A stretch of DNA of 64,000 nucleotides from Symbiodinium natans. Lineage: Eukaryota; Sar; Dinophyceae; Suessiales; Symbiodiniaceae. The notes under the pieces were generated by a model, which saw nothing but the letters and a program-made list of their open reading frames with translations, did not search any database and was not told the DNA's origin. The DNA lies in the NCBI GenBank assembly GCA_905221605.1, contig CAJNDS010001746.1, forward strand, positions 124,001-188,000. Direction: 5' to 3'. Below, in pieces: positions 10,881-21,296 of the stretch (position 1 is the stretch's first letter; every line of letters starts with the position of its first letter). A program made the position numbers and the translations under genes.

Positions 10881-13800
10881 GCAATGGCGCAATGACCGGA
10901 CTGCACGAACGTGATCGGCTTTACAGCCCTGTGCCTGAACGCAATAGCCGCAGGCGAGACCACTGAGTCCTGGCTCTTTGCTGGGCCCCCACCAGCTGCC
11001 CCCAGAGCATGTAATCGTGTACTCTTCTTCCTGACTCGGGAACACAACCATCACACATGAAGCACACACTGAACAACATGTTCTTTTCGGGTGGACTCTT
11101 GGCATCCCAAGCGTCGAGCTTTCCAGGCAGGGACGGCGTCACAGCCGCGTAGCGGTCCGACCAACAGGAGATGCCCAATTCGGAGCCGGGAGAGAACGTC
11201 TGCGGCAGCGGGCGCTTTCTCTTCCAGGTGCCAGTAGTCTCGGCGTATTGGCATCGAAAGCACTCTTCCACTCCCAAGCCCCCAACCATTTGATCCATAT
11301 CACATTGCTCCATTAAGTCTTTGTGCAGGCACGAAATGGCCTGGCCCCTGTCCGTGTCGGCGTGCAAATAATTTCGTCTAATGGTCGCCCAGCATTTCGA
11401 GGGATCGGCTCTGCGGCAGAGCGTTGTAGAAGGCGCTCTCGCAGCCAACATACCTCTCGATCCTGGTTCTGTGAGCAAGGCCTGGCAACCAGAATAGAGC
11501 CGACACTGCTCGACGGCAGCCGAAAGGCCAGCCCAAAAGAACAAGCACTGCGGCTCCAGCTGGCAGGCAAAGTGGCAGTCTTCATAGGTCGAAGCTGCTT
11601 GGGGCATGATGTACTTGGCAAGCAAGGATGCTTGGTCACAGGTCAATGCGCCGCGTGCAATCTCGATGGCTGATGGTACGTACCTTGCACTCTGCGCATG
11701 GGAAAGTACTCAAAGACCGAGGAACTGCTTCAGCAACCCAAGAGAGAAGACTCTGTGCACCATTGCGTTTAACGTCGTGAGACTCAAGTCTTAAGCTGGT
11801 GGAGAAGAGAAAGAGCAACAGAGCCTACCAGGCAAAGCCCGAGGCACTGGTTTCCACTTCCAGGCGGCACAGATGTGAAGCTCGAGGATGTCACAGGCTT
11901 GTCCTTCCAGCCCTCGGGGAAGCAGTCGCAAGCATGCAGGCCTCGGCTCTCAGATTGTGTCTTCCCGCTGCTGTGTCTCCCTGTGCTTAGAGGGCCGCAG
12001 ACCCCTCTGACTGCTCCCCGAACTTCAAACACCTTGGCGCCACCAAGGAGCTGAAGTCCATGGCAGTCTTCGTGCTGGGATCATCGATCTGCAGAAGTTC
12101 TTCGGGAAGTTCCGGTGCCTCGCAGGATTGCGCCTTTCAGGGGATGCAAAAGGCTTGTGCCCATCTCGCCAACTCAACTCAACCGCAGGAACTGGCAGTG
12201 ACGCTTTCCACTGCTCCTGAAGAATTCCACCCCCAATGAGCGGATGCCGAACTTGACTCGACTTAACAGACGCCCCTTCGGCGCCTGCAGGGTGAGCTCT
12301 AAGCCTGTGGCGCTGTGCTTGAAAGCTTCAGAGAAACGCAGCTGTGATCTACTCGTGCAGTTTCTGACATTTGTGCAGGTAGGAGAGTTGGTGCAGTGGC
12401 TCTTCCGGGTTTTCTTGCATCTGCCTGCAGATGTCATTTGAGGTTCGCCATAGAGGCGCCGACTACTCGCAGCTAGGGCTCAGGGGTTGTACGCGCGAAC
12501 ATTGAGGGTTCCTGCAGGAATGCGTACAGAAACACCTGCGCCCTAGACGTCAGCCCTGAACCGCAGAAGAGCTGACATCCCCCAACATGTTGGACCGCCG
12601 CGTGACCGCTGCCGATGTCTGTCTTGTTGTCCACAATCAGCAGCTTTTGTCTGCCCTTGTGGAAAGTCGCCTGGACAATGCCTGGGCCGGCTAAGATTGA
12701 ATGAGCGATAGACTGTCGACTTTCTAATCCAGGGCCTGTTGTTCTAACAATGCCTCGGCAACAGCTACACACCAGCGTGTGGGCGAGAATGTTAACCTCC
12801 GCCGGCAGCCTTCGATGCCCTGTTTCGACAGGGATCTTCGAATGCATCCGGAAGGCTTCACGCAAGGCTTGGGCGTTTTCGTGGGATTCCCTGAGGCCGG
12901 CGCTCAATCATGCTGTGTCGGAATCTGCTGGAGGGGGGGGGGGGAGGGGGAAGGAGCAGCGATTTCCTTTGAATGAGCGGGGCGAATGAACGGTGAATTC
13001 ACACGCGCACTGTCCATTCTGCAAGGGAGAGAGGCTCACGAATTTAGAAACCAAACCCTGCTACGGAAACGGACCCTGATTCGGAAACGAACGACAGGCA
13101 GAGCAGCAGAGTAGCGGTTTGCAGCCGAAGCGCTGTGAGGCACCTCCGCAGTGAGGCAAGCCAAGTGCTCTCCGAAGAGTTCCATGTACTCGGAGCTGGA
13201 GTTCTCGAAGTCCCAGCTAATGTTGCTCCTAACGACCGTAGGATACCGTAAGGCCCCCCCCAACGGGGCACTCCGGATGCAGAGATGCATGTTGCCTTTC
13301 GCAAGTGCATGTGTCCATGCGCTACAGCGCGAACACACCCTGAAATCTCCTCGTCAAGAATAATCCCCCATTGCACTTCTCGAGAGAGTCGTCGGTCTCC
13401 GGCGCCAGGTAGAACACGTCCTGCCAGGAGAATGGATGCAGATTGATACTGGCTTGCCTTCTGTCGCAGGGAGGTCAGGTTTGCGGGCTACGCCGAAGGC
13501 AACGACAGGATTTCTTGCAAGCACGCCTCCTCTCAAGGATTTGCCAACATCCACGGCACACTAGCACACTTGACACGTTCCCAGCACATCTAATGCACGA
13601 CTGTCCTGGGGAGTCACTGCAGTCTTCTGAAAGATCCAGCTGTTGGAGGGGTCAGCGGCCCTCCAGATCTGGTAAAAGAGCTACACAACTCTGTGCCCAA
13701 CTTACGCATTGCCAACTGAAACAACGCTGTCGTACCCCCCCCCCGTATGTCCTCTCGTACGCCACCGGGCAGAAGACTCCACTATAGAGCCAAGCAGGAT

Positions 13801-15480
13801 CTGAGCCTGTAAGATTCAGGCAAGTGTTCTCCACGCTGCAGTTGGGGATCTTCGTAAACCTTGGGTGCTGTAGGAAGAAGACAAAGTGCACTTCTATGAC
13901 TTCATGAATCCCGGATGTATACCGTCAGGTTAAGCAGGAAGACAAGTCCCGACAGGTCCCAACTGCGATCCTGAAACGCTGAATACTGTCGGCAGTCTTT
14001 GACGGGATGTGGGCCACAGGGAGACAGGAACAAGCACTCCGCTGGTGCTTTCCACGCGTAGGCTGCGCAGCGTACATCTGCGCGGCAGGCTCGACGGCAC
14101 TCACCGGCTCCGAGGGACGACTCCTCGGTATGCAAATTCAAGCATGATGTGTCACATGAATTCACATGATGTGCAGCACGTGGCAGGGTCTCATGTCAGT
14201 CCTGCAGTCCTGCACTGCCCGGCCGTGGAGCTGCGTGTCCTTCCAGCAGGTAAGGTCTTGTAGGTAGACCGTGACCTGACAGCGGCAGACGTGTGTTCTT
14301 GGGCTTCTGTCGTATTTGGTTCCTGTCTGCGTATCATCACAAGCATCCTGGTCGTCCTAGCGTGTCTGCATTAGCACATTGCACCAGGAAATCCCGCCTT
14401 GCCATGGACAGGAACCACCGGCACGCCGACTTGCCACTCCTCTGCACTCTGAATGAAGGAGGCTTCGTAAAAAGGTTCTTTCCCGGTTGTTCGGTACGCA
14501 CCGCAACAGAAAGGAACGGGATCCACGCACCCAATGGTTGCCGAGGCTCGAAAAGACCCATGACCGTGCAGGACACTTCCAGGAGGCCACGATGGCTCTG
14601 CGACTGCAAGTCATCGAAAAGCTGAGATGCATCCTTGGCTCCAGTTTGTTTGAGGCTGCCAAAATTGGCATGGAAGGTTGTGCGCTGTGCAGTCTTGGCA
14701 GCCCCTCCCCCACCCTTAATCCTGCGGCCTACTGACCCCAACAACCCCTAAGCCCAAATCCCCCTGAACCCTACAAGCGCGAACCCCCACTGACACCCTG
14801 GAAGACCTGACGCCCTAAAGGCGAGGGGAGGGGGGGTACCATAAAAACGGGTGCGTAAACGTCCCAGCATCTTGTTCAGGAGACACATCGATCGAACCTG
14901 TCTGCGTGTCCAAACGAAAAAGACTGAAACCAAATGCGGACACCACGCCCGTCAACTCGTCGAAAACAATCTCCACTCCAGGAGCCGTGCAGGATGCAGA
15001 ATACCGGGATGGGGCCACACAGCCTTGCTCGCCGTTGTCATGGCCGTGAGGGTTCATGGCAGGGCCGAAAGTGGTGCCGGGCGCCACAAAAACGCTCTCA
15101 AAGGGGTACGAAATCGACGTCCAGGTCTTAGGAAGCAGGACCGGGATAGCAACAGTGTGCCTTGTTGCGTTGCGAACCTGGCACAGGCCTCCTGGTGCTG
15201 AAGACAAGTAGGGCAGCGTCAAATCCGTGAGGCCGGCGATGCTCGCTTGCGAAGCATCGATGTGGAGGCTGCCGTCACTGGCCAGCTGCCACGGAGATGG
15301 CTTCCCATCGTGGGGTGATTGCACGGGCAAGCAGGCCAGCGTCAAGTCGTTGAGCTTCACTTCTGGGCTCGCAAGAGCCGGAAAACTCTTTTCCCCAGTG
15401 ACGACGAGTGCTGTGTTCTCGTAAACGAGGAAGTTGGAAGCAGTGATGTGCATCCTGGCCGAAGCTTCCAATCCGCCTTG
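9894..15480 (-). CDS. gene A: extracellular mosaic with two PAN/Apple-like modules and a possible beta-trefoil (partial)
   Basis: This is a chain of minus-strand blocks in N-to-C order: ~14870-15480; ~14390-14720; ~13950-14165 (PAN/Apple-like); ~13050-13290; ~12480-12690; ~11060-11640 (second PAN/Apple-like module plus Cys-rich tail); ~9960-10880 (acidic linker, then a lectin-like repeat). The paired Cys patterns and the absence of basic DNA/RNA-binding features suggest a secreted or surface protein. The N-terminus and its signal peptide were not identified. The 3' limit is set at the stop codon at 9894, and gene B starts at 9560. Blocks 12.5 and 14.4 kb are the weakest. PAN/Apple modules bind protein or carbohydrate in known families; the ligand here is unknown. 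Confidence 0.5.
11060..11646 (-). CDS. gene A block: PAN/Apple-like module 2 plus Cys-rich tail
   Basis: The frame reads STYEDCHFACQLEPQCLFFW, then CRLYSGCQALL. This is again the C-x3-C-x5-C-x-F-x-W pattern of a PAN/Apple module. It continues into a Cys-rich stretch (CWATIRRNYLHADTDRGQAI, then SCLHKDLMEQCDMDQMVGGL and ECFRCQYAE). Part of the downstream frame to ~11060 (GISCWSDRYAAVTPSLPGK) also looks coding. The exon end is uncertain. Confidence 0.5.
12480..13290 (-). CDS. gene A blocks of low certainty
   Basis: Two stretches look coding. At ~13050-13290 the frame contains YPTVVRSNISWDFENSSSEY and MELFGEHLACLTAEVPHSAS. At ~12480-12690 it contains GIVQATFHKGRQKLLIVDNK and GGCQLFCGSGLTSRAQVFLY. 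Both have plausible extracellular composition, including a possible N-glycosylation site (NIS). They have no recognised domain and no splice sites that I could fix. Confidence 0.3.
13950..14165 (-). CDS. gene A block: PAN/Apple-like module 1
   Basis: The frame reads SSLGAGECRRACRADVRCAA, YAWKAPAECLFLSPC and DCRQYSAF. The spacing C-x3-C-x5-C-x(2)-Y/F-x-W followed by two or more Cys is the PAN/Apple core pattern (conserved in plasminogen, plasma kallikrein and many protist surface proteins). It sits upstream of a second such module at 11.5 kb in the same gene. Confidence 0.5.
14870..15480 (-). CDS. gene A block 1: beta-rich domain of unknown family
   Basis: A long coding-like stretch contains MHITASNFLVYENTALVVTG, VKLNDLTLACLPVQSP, DGSLHIDASQASIAGLTDL and CTAPGVEIVFDELTGVVSAF. 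Alternating hydrophobic residues, Gly turns and few charges indicate beta structure. The motif LDTQTGSIDVSP near its end resembles a segment in gene C (NSTSGELQLQEG), so both may carry the same dinoflagellate extracellular module. The exon probably starts just after the GGCVDQG segment. The true N-terminus is not visible. Confidence 0.45.
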
Positions 15481-16000
15481 GTCAACGCACCCGCCCCACG
15501 CATGCCTAGCGACGCTGAACAAGAATTCACAGATCCAAGCACAACGTGCTCCGAGGCATGCCGCCGTCGGCATTGTTCGCGAATCTGACTCTCTGAATGT
15601 CGCAGGTGTGGCTATACATGTCCCCAGATCTTGCAAAAGTCGCGGCATGTCGTGGCATTGTTCCCTTTTTATAAACGTACCTTTCCTAATTAACAGAACT
15701 ACAACCCCACCATTAAGGTAAGGCCTACAAGCAAGGGAGGATGTTTTTGAATAAGGGATGTGATGTTGAGATAATTAAGGCTGCCGTGTTTTCTCGATTA
15801 AAAGAGGTTGTCGTAAAAATGACGCACAACCGGCATAACGTGGACATCCGAGAGCACATGAATATGTCGCAAGGTTTGCGATGAGAGTTTGCTTTATCGA
15901 GCTAGAAAAATTAGTCTTAGACACCCTTGTAAACTCCGCATCCTAAACCTTTTAAAGCCTTTAATCCCTGCCCCCTATTATTAAACGGGTGCCCCCCCCT
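15481..16000. other. no supported gene
   Basis: A low-complexity approach to the repeat block: scattered AT-rich sequence, degenerate telomere-like CCCTA words and C runs that thicken towards 16000. No exon is visible. Confidence 0.5.
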
Positions 16001-16028
16001 CGCCCCCCCCCCCCCCCCCCCGTGGGTG

Positions 16029-16067
16029 GCTTAAATAGGGTCTATTTGGAAGCTGAGAGTCGTGTTT
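16029..16067 (+). repeat. left terminal inverted repeat of the repeat block
   Basis: It starts GCTTAAATAGGGTCTATTTG and continues GAAGCTGAGAGTCGTGTTT. It pairs with 31677-31715 with two mismatches. It is immediately preceded by a long C run and GTGGGTG. Confidence 0.85.
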
Positions 16068-16199
16068 GGTGTGGTAGATAGAAAGGAAAGGGCATGATAA
16101 AGTAGCGAGAGGAGCTCTTCAATTCCCTTCCTTATCTCCTATGCTCTTTTCCTTCTTTATTGCAACAGGAGAAGACAGGAAAAGGGCTTCCATTCCCCA

Positions 16200-16914
16200 C
16201 TTGTTCTTCCTTTCTTGTGTTTTTGTCATTTAGAGGGAAACAGGAGAAGAGGAGGGAGAGAGAAGGAGAGGGGAGAGATAACAGGAATCCAATTTCAGTG
16301 GAATAGCAAAGAAAAGAATAGAAGAGAGATGAATAGAGAAGAGGGAGAGACAAAACGAGGCGCTGAGAAGATGGCACTCTTCTTTATCTATCCTATCTCC
16401 CTTATCTCCTTTACCTTCCTAGGCTTTATCATTCAAGTTCTTTTCTTGTGTTTTATCAGTTAAACGGAAACAGAAGGAGAGAAGGGAACGGGAAGTGAGA
16501 GAGGAGAGACAAAAAGGAGGCCATTTTAATTTTCTGGAAGGGTACTGAACAGAAGAGAGGAGACAAGGAACAAGGAGACGGAGGAACACAACAAGGCGCA
16601 AAGAAGATGGCACTCTTCTTTATCTATCATCTCTCCCTTCCTTGTCTCTCCCTTTTCCCTCTATTATTAAAAAGGACAAGACCTCTTCGCAGATAGGTGC
16701 CCTCTCTCTTCTTCAGGAAGCCCCCTTGCCCTTATTTTGCTTGCCTTCTGAAACGACAAGGAAAACAACACATAGAAAGAGAGGAAATGGAATGAACCAA
16801 TAGGCAATGGAGCTCTTCAATTTCTTTCCCTATCTCTTTTCTTCTTTTTTCATTCTTCATTCAACAAGGAAAAGAAGCTTCCTTTTGTGTGTTTTTGAGA
16901 TTTAAAGGAGAACA

Positions 16915-16961
<47 letters not shown>

Positions 16962-18290
16962 GAGGAGAGATCAAAAGGAATGCAACTCTAAATGGAAGAG
17001 CAATGAAAAGAATGGAGGAGAAATGAGGACAGGCGAAATGCAAAAATCAGGCAAAGAGAAGATGGTGCTCGTTTTCATCTTTCCTCTGGTTCTTATTTTT
17101 CTCTTCTCTTGTTCATTTCCGTTAGAAAAAACAAAAGGAATAACAATGAACATGTAATCAAACCCAGCTGATGCTCATGATTTTTTCCTTTCTCCCTCTC
17201 TCTCTCTCTCTCCATATATGGGCGATGGAACGGGTGTCCTTGTTGGGCCGTTTCCTGCATCTTCAAGTGAGGAACCTAAGTGTTTTCTTTTGTTCGTTTG
17301 AAGACACAGAAAGCGATTAAAAGGGACGTCCATTTTGGATTGGCAGCCAACCTCTCTCTCCCTATATATGGGCGATGGAATGGGTGTCCTTTTTGATCGT
17401 TTTCTGCATCTTCAAGCGAGGAAAAGGGACACCCCACAAGAAAGCACTTAGGGTGTCCCTTTTGCTCGTTTGAAGACACAGCAAGCGATTAAAAGGGACG
17501 CCCATTTTGGATTGGCAGCAAACCCAGCTGATGCTCATGATTTCTCTCTCTCCCCATATATGGGCGATGGAACGGGTGTCCTTCTTGGATCGTTTTCTGC
17601 ATCTTCAAGCGAAGAAAAGGGACACCACAAGAAACACTTAGGGTGTCCCTTTTGCTCGTTTCAAGAAACAGAAAGCGATTAAAAGGGACGCCCATTTTGG
17701 ATCGGCAGCAAACCCAGCCGATGCTCATGATTTATCTCTGTCTATATATGGGCGATGGAACGGGTGTCCTTCTTGGATCGTTTTCTGCATCTTCAAGCGA
17801 AGAAAAGGGACACCACAAGAAAACACTTAGTAAGGGTGCCCCTTTTGCTCGTTTCAAGACACAGAAAGCGATTAAAAGGGACGCCCATTTTGGATCGGCA
17901 GCAAACCCAGCTGATGCTCATGATTTATCTCTGTCTATATATGGGCGATGGAACGGGTGTTCCTGATCGTTTTCTGCATCTTCAAGGGAGAAAGAAGGGC
18001 ACCACCCAAGAAGGAAAAGTAACATCAGATATAGGGAGGGAAATTGAAGAGCTCCTCTCTTTACTTAGTCATTCCCTTTCCTCTCTTCTTATCTGTTGTT
18101 TTCTTCGCTTCAAAAAGCAAAATAAGGGAAAAGAGATTTCCTGAAGAGGAGGGAGGGCACCTATTGAAGAGCTCCTGTCTTTACTTAGTCATTCCCTTTC
18201 CTCTCTTATCCGTTGTTTTATTCGCTTCAAAAAGCAAAATAAGCGAAAAAGAGATTTCCTGAAGAGGAGGGAGGGCACCTATCTGTAAAG
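16200..18290. repeat. ~2.2-kb purine/pyrimidine-skewed unit, copy 1
   Basis: It starts at the purine-rich segment AGAGGGAAACAGGAGAAGAG (16210 region), runs through a minisatellite at 17.16-18.0 kb and ends where the same start recurs at ~18300. Offsets between matching words of copies 1 and 2 are 2.2-2.3 kb (for example the word TTTTATCAGTTAAACGGAAA at 16451 and 18667). Open frames inside do not keep their frame between copies, so I treat it as non-coding. Confidence 0.8.
17160..18000. repeat. ~190-bp minisatellite array 1, stem in each monomer
   Basis: Monomers restart with CAGCTGATGCTCATGAT or a near variant (CAGCCGATGCTCATGAT at the third) at ~17164, 17524, 17717 and 17909, with a shortened one near 17343. 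Each contains a variable CT run, TATATATGGGCGATGG and a hairpin made by AAAAGGGACACC and GGTGTCCCTTTT (for example 17615-17626 with 17642-17653). Confidence 0.85.
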
Positions 18291-19567
18291 AGCAATCGTT
18301 TAGAGGGGAACAGGAGAAGAGGAGCGAGAGAGAAGGACAGAGGAGAGATACAGGGAATCCAATTTCAATAGAACAGCAAAGAAAAGAATAGAAGAGAGAT
18401 GAATAGAGAAGAGGGAGAGACAAAACAAGGCGCAGAGAAGATGGCACTCTTCTTTATCTATCCTATCTCCCTTATCTCTCCCTTCCCTCTTTCTTTTCGA
18501 AATAAGAACAACTAAAGAGGAAGAATTTATGAAAAGGAGAAGAGTAAGGAAAAGAGCAGAAGTAGGCCGAGAAGAGGGACATGATGAAGTACGGCAAGGT
18601 CCAAGCGCAAGGAGTCACCCTCTGCTTTACCTTCCACTGCTTTATCATACAAGTTCCTGTCTTGTGTTTTATCAGTTAAACGGAAACAGAAGGAGAGAAG
18701 GGAAAGGGAAGTGAGAGAGGAGAGACAACAAGGAGGCCATTTTAATTTTCTGGAAGGGTACTGAACAGAAGAGAGGAGACAAGGAACAAGGAGACGGAGG
18801 AACACAACAAGGCGCAAAGAAGATGGCACTCTTCTTTATCTATCATCTCTCCCTTCCTTGTCTCTCTCTTTTCCCTCCATTATTAAAAAGGACAAGACCT
18901 CTTCGCAGATAGGTGCCCTCTCTCCTCTTGAGGAAGCCCCCTTGCCCTTATTTTGCTTGCTTTCTGAAACGACAAGGAAAACAACACATAAAAAGAGAGG
19001 AAATGGAATGAACCAATAGGCAGTGGAGCTCTTCAATTTCTTTCCCTATCTCTTTTCTTCTTTTTTCATTCTTCATTCAACAAGGAAAAGAAACTTCCTT
19101 TTGTGTGTTTTTGAGATTGAAAGGAGAACAAGAGAAGAGAAGGGAGAGAGAAAGGAGAGGAGAGATCAAAAGGAATGCAACTCTAAATGGAAGAGCAATG
19201 AAAAGAATGGAAGAGAAATGAGGACAGGCGAAATGCAAAAGTCAGGCAAAGAGAAGATGGTGCTCGTTTTCATCTTTCCTCTGGTTCTTATTTTTCTCTT
19301 CTCTTGTTCATTTCCGTTAGAAAAAAACAACAGGAATAACAATGAACATGTAAGCAAACCCAGCTGATGCTCATGATTTTTTCCCTTCTCCCTCTCTCTC
19401 TCTCTCCATATATGGGCGATGGAACGGGTGTCCTTGTTGGGCCGTTTTCTGGATCTTCAAGTGAGGAACCTAGGTGTTTTCTTTTGTTCGTTTGAAGACA
19501 CAGAAAGCGATTAAAAGGGACGTCCATTTTGGATTGGCAGCCAACCCAGCTGATGCTCATGATTTTT

Positions 19568-19627
<60 letters not shown>

Positions 19628-19807
19628 CCTATATATGGGCGATGGAATGGGTGTCCTTTTTGATCGTTTTCTGCATCTTCAAGCGAGGAAAAGGGACACC
19701 CCACAAGAGCACACTTAGGGTGTCCCTTTTGCTCGTTTGAAGACACAGAAGGCGATTAAAAGGGACGCCCATTTTGGATTGGCAGCCAACCCAGCTGATG
19801 CTCATGA

Positions 19808-19838
<31 letters not shown>

Positions 19839-20570
19839 ATATATGGGCGATGGAACAGGTGTCCTTTTAGATCGTTTTCTGCATCTTCAAGCGAAGAAAA
19901 GGGACACCACAAGGAAACACTTAGGCTGTCCCTTTTGCTCGTTTGAAGACACAGCAAGCGATTAAAAGGGGCGCCCATTTTGGATTGGCAGCAAACCCAG
20001 CTGATGCTCATGATTTATCTCTGTCCCCATATATGGGCGATGGAACGGGTGTCCTTTTTGGATCGTTTTCTGCGTCTTCAAGCGAAGAAAAGGGACACTA
20101 CAAGAAAACACTTAGTAAGGGTGCCCCTTTTGCTCGTTTCAAGACACAGAAGGCGATTAAAAGGGACGCCCATTTTGGATCGGCAGCAAACCCAGCTGAT
20201 GCTCATGATTTATCTCTGTCTATATACGGGCGATGGAACGGGCGCCCTTCCTGATCGTTTTCTGCATCTTCAAGGGAGAAAGAAGGGCACCACCCAAGAA
20301 GGAAAAGTAACATCACATATAGGGAGGGAAATTGAAGAGCTCCTCTCTTTACTTAGTCATTCCCTTTCCTCTCTTCTTATCTGTTGTTTTCTTCGCTTCA
20401 AAAAGCAAAATAAGGGAAAAGAGATTTCCTGAAGAGGAGGAGGGCACCTATTGAAGAGCTCCTGTCTTTACTTAGTCATTCCCTTTCCTCTCTTATCCGT
20501 TGTTTTATTCGCTTCAAAAAGCAAAATAAGCGAAAAGAGATTTCCTGACGAGGAGGGAGGGCACCTATCT
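18291..20570. repeat. ~2.2-kb purine/pyrimidine-skewed unit, copy 2
   Basis: A second direct copy of the 16.2-18.3 kb unit, including its own minisatellite array at 19.36-20.28 kb. Divergence from copy 1 is mostly indels and (CT)n length changes. A third, partial copy begins at ~20570 and breaks off into palindromes at ~20900. Confidence 0.8.
19355..20285. repeat. ~190-bp minisatellite array 2
   Basis: The same monomer as at 17.16-18.0 kb, restarting at ~19361, 19549, 19793, 19999 and 20198. Monomer length varies (about 188-244 bp) mainly through expansion of the CT run, up to a ~50-base run at 19574-19623. Confidence 0.85.
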
Positions 20571-20904
20571 GTAAAGAGCAATCGTTTAGAGGGGAACAGG
20601 AGAAGAGGAGCGAGAGAGAAGGACAGAGGAGAGATACAGGGAATCCAATTTCAGTGGAATAGCAAAGAAAAGAATAGAAGAGAGATGAATAGAGAAGAGG
20701 GAGAGACAAAACAAGGCGCAGAGAAGATGGCACTCTTCTTTATCTATCCTATCTCCCTTATCTCTCCCTTCCTTCTTTCTTTTCGAAATAAGAACAACTA
20801 AAGAGGAAGAATTTATGAAAAGGAGAAGAGTAAGGAAAAGAGCAGAAGAGATAGGCCGAGAAGAGGGATATGATGAAGTACGGCAAGGTCCACGCGCAAC
20901 GTCT

Positions 20905-21196
20905 GCCCAGAATTAAATAATTTAAATAATTTAAATGCGAAAGGGGCGTTTCGGATTTAAATTATTAAAATTATTTAATTCTGGGAAGGGGGGGGGCCCG
21001 GTCCTGCCCCCCCCCCTTTTCGGATTTAAATTACTTAAATTATTGAAATTATTTAAATTATTTAATTCAGGGGGTGGAATTAAATAATTTAAATAATTTA
21101 AATCCGAAAGGGGCGTTTCGGATTTAAATTATTTAAATTATTTAATTCTGGGAAGGGGGGGGGCCTGGTCGGGCCTGGCCCCCCCCCCCTTTTCGG
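20905..21196. repeat. AT-palindrome cluster, left (truncated by gap)
   Basis: Blocks of AATTAAATAATTTAAATAAT and their reverse complements alternate with G runs, C runs and the core GGCCTGGTCGGGCCTGG. These are the same words as the array at 29.8-31.6 kb, with the CG core here in the opposite orientation. It ends at the assembly gap. Confidence 0.9.
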
Positions 21197-21296
21197 NNNN
21201 NNNNNNNNNNNNNNNNNNNNNNNNNNNNNNNNNNNNNNNNNNNNNNNNNNNNNNNNNNNNNNNNNNNNNNNNNNNNNNNNNNNNNNNNNNNNNNNN
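21197..21296. other. assembly gap (100 N)
   Basis: Exactly 100 N, the usual placeholder for a gap of unknown length. It sits at the edge of a palindrome cluster, where assembly is expected to break, so the copy number of both neighbouring repeats is uncertain. Confidence 0.99.
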
